NCBI GenBank assembly: GCA_949775045.1
Contig: OX459101.1
Location: forward strand, 16,770,180-16,834,179
Length of the DNA: 64,000 nucleotides
Reading direction: 5' to 3'
From: Metridium senile
Lineage: Eukaryota; Cnidaria; Anthozoa; Actiniaria; Metridiidae
This document shows, in pieces, positions 63,243 through 64,000 of this stretch. Both the position numbers and the translations under genes were made by a program. The notes below the pieces were generated by a model. The model saw nothing but the letters and a program-made list of their open reading frames with translations. It searched no databases and was not told the origin of the DNA. The first letter of the stretch is position 1. Each line of letters opens with the position of its first letter.

Positions 63243-64000
63243 TTTGAAATATGAATTTTTAGATTTTACTTTTTGAGGTCAAATCGCACACAAATTCGTG
63301 ACAGCGTGACTTTGTGTCACGACACGGCGTACATGGTAAGTTTGCGAACGGCAAGGTAACCTCAAGTTCGCTTCAAACACAAGACAAAACGCTGAGAAAA
63401 ATCAAGATTTTGAGCTTCATATTAACAAAAACGTTACTTGAACAAGTACTTAATAGGATGGCAACTATGTATTTAAAGGGAAAAAGGGAATTCTAGAACA
63501 TTTCTTTATAAAAAAACCTTTTCATCGTATTAGAAAAGTATTCATTGCAAATCTTCAAAATTCAAACAAAACACAAACGACCTGAAAGTTCTTTTGAAGT
63601 GGAATTAAAGACCTCAAGTATCAACCAACACAGGATCGATTTGAAAAGACAAGGATGTTAAAACAAGGTATTTTATTATAAAAAAGTTTGTGTAAAACAT
63701 AATTTTGTTCTGTAAAAAAACAGGCTCGTTTAGGAACCATACAATTGTCCATATTGCCAAATAAACAAAAGTTACTCAACCAATTTTGAAATATGTTTGT
63801 ATTTTAATTCATCTTTAATGTTTTCCGTTGATGAGTTTGTAAAAAGTACGTTATGAATAAATCCCTTTTTGAATTGACATGCAAATGCCACGAAAAGTAC
63901 AATCACAAATATCGTGTTAGTGTACGGTTTTTATCTCGAAAAGTAAATCAAAAGCTAGGAGATAAACCTTTCTCTTTTCTTTCTATAATAAAACGTTAAC

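Larger units (their letters stand above)
60612..64000. repeat. Two direct copies of a long repeat, period about 2.08 kb
   Basis: ACAAATTAGGTAATACCTAA TAGCGGAGCTCC begins near 60624 and again near 62706. About 1.2-1.3 kb after each start is closely similar, with the second copy running to the window end. Homology to gene D stops abruptly at about 60612, which marks an insertion boundary. No protein was recognised; the pair may be LTRs or a tandem duplication of a noncoding element. Confidence 0.75.

Overview
The window is animal nuclear DNA, most likely from a cnidarian and probably an anthozoan (inference). It is AT-rich and intron-rich, with GT-AG introns, single-exon immunoglobulin (Ig) domains, SRCR and CUB domains, a CR1-like LINE tail, a Penelope-like element and very many foldback elements. 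No RNA gene, CRISPR array or bacterial-type operon was seen.

The core is an array of five paralogous genes, called A to E here. Each complete member is predicted to be a type II membrane protein. It has a short basic cytoplasmic tail, one membrane anchor, a long Asn/Thr/Ser-rich stalk that is heavily N-glycosylated by motif, a very short collagen segment flanked by cysteines, a run of Ig domains, and one C-terminal recognition domain that is either SRCR or CUB. From the third exon on, every internal exon begins and ends in phase 1, so domains can be exchanged freely. I do not recognise a named gene. The nearest described architecture I know is the cnidarian ficolin-like (CniFL) group, with collagen, Ig and fibrinogen domains. 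Here SRCR or CUB takes the place of fibrinogen.

Layout: gene A (+, 1111-3054) is the 3' end only: Ig, Ig, SRCR. Gene B (+, 5109-20628) is complete and divergent, ending in CUB. Gene C (-, 32806-28736) ends in CUB and is broken by two frameshifts, a truncated Ig exon and the loss of the collagen and first Ig half-exons. Gene D (+, 37163-45692) is intact, about 880 residues, ending in SRCR. Gene E (+, from 55047) is intact as far as its third Ig exon; the exons after 58796 are not visible and presumably lie past the window or behind inserted repeats. C and D stand head to head with near-identical promoters. The 3' part of A and its flank (about 430-4980) is a near copy of D (about 43330-47960), introns included.

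Between and inside the genes lie many mobile elements: at least a dozen hairpin MITEs, foldback elements up to 3.7 kb, a TTAA-flanked element, a hAT-like MITE, Penelope-like fragments carrying hammerhead-type ribozyme cores, and LINE tails. Several can be dated relative to the gene duplications because a paralog keeps the empty site. There are also a 41-bp minisatellite, a CATCA pentamer array of about 0.9 kb and long GA, GAA, TA and G runs. A small two-exon gene and a separate basic open reading frame sit in the long last intron of gene B.
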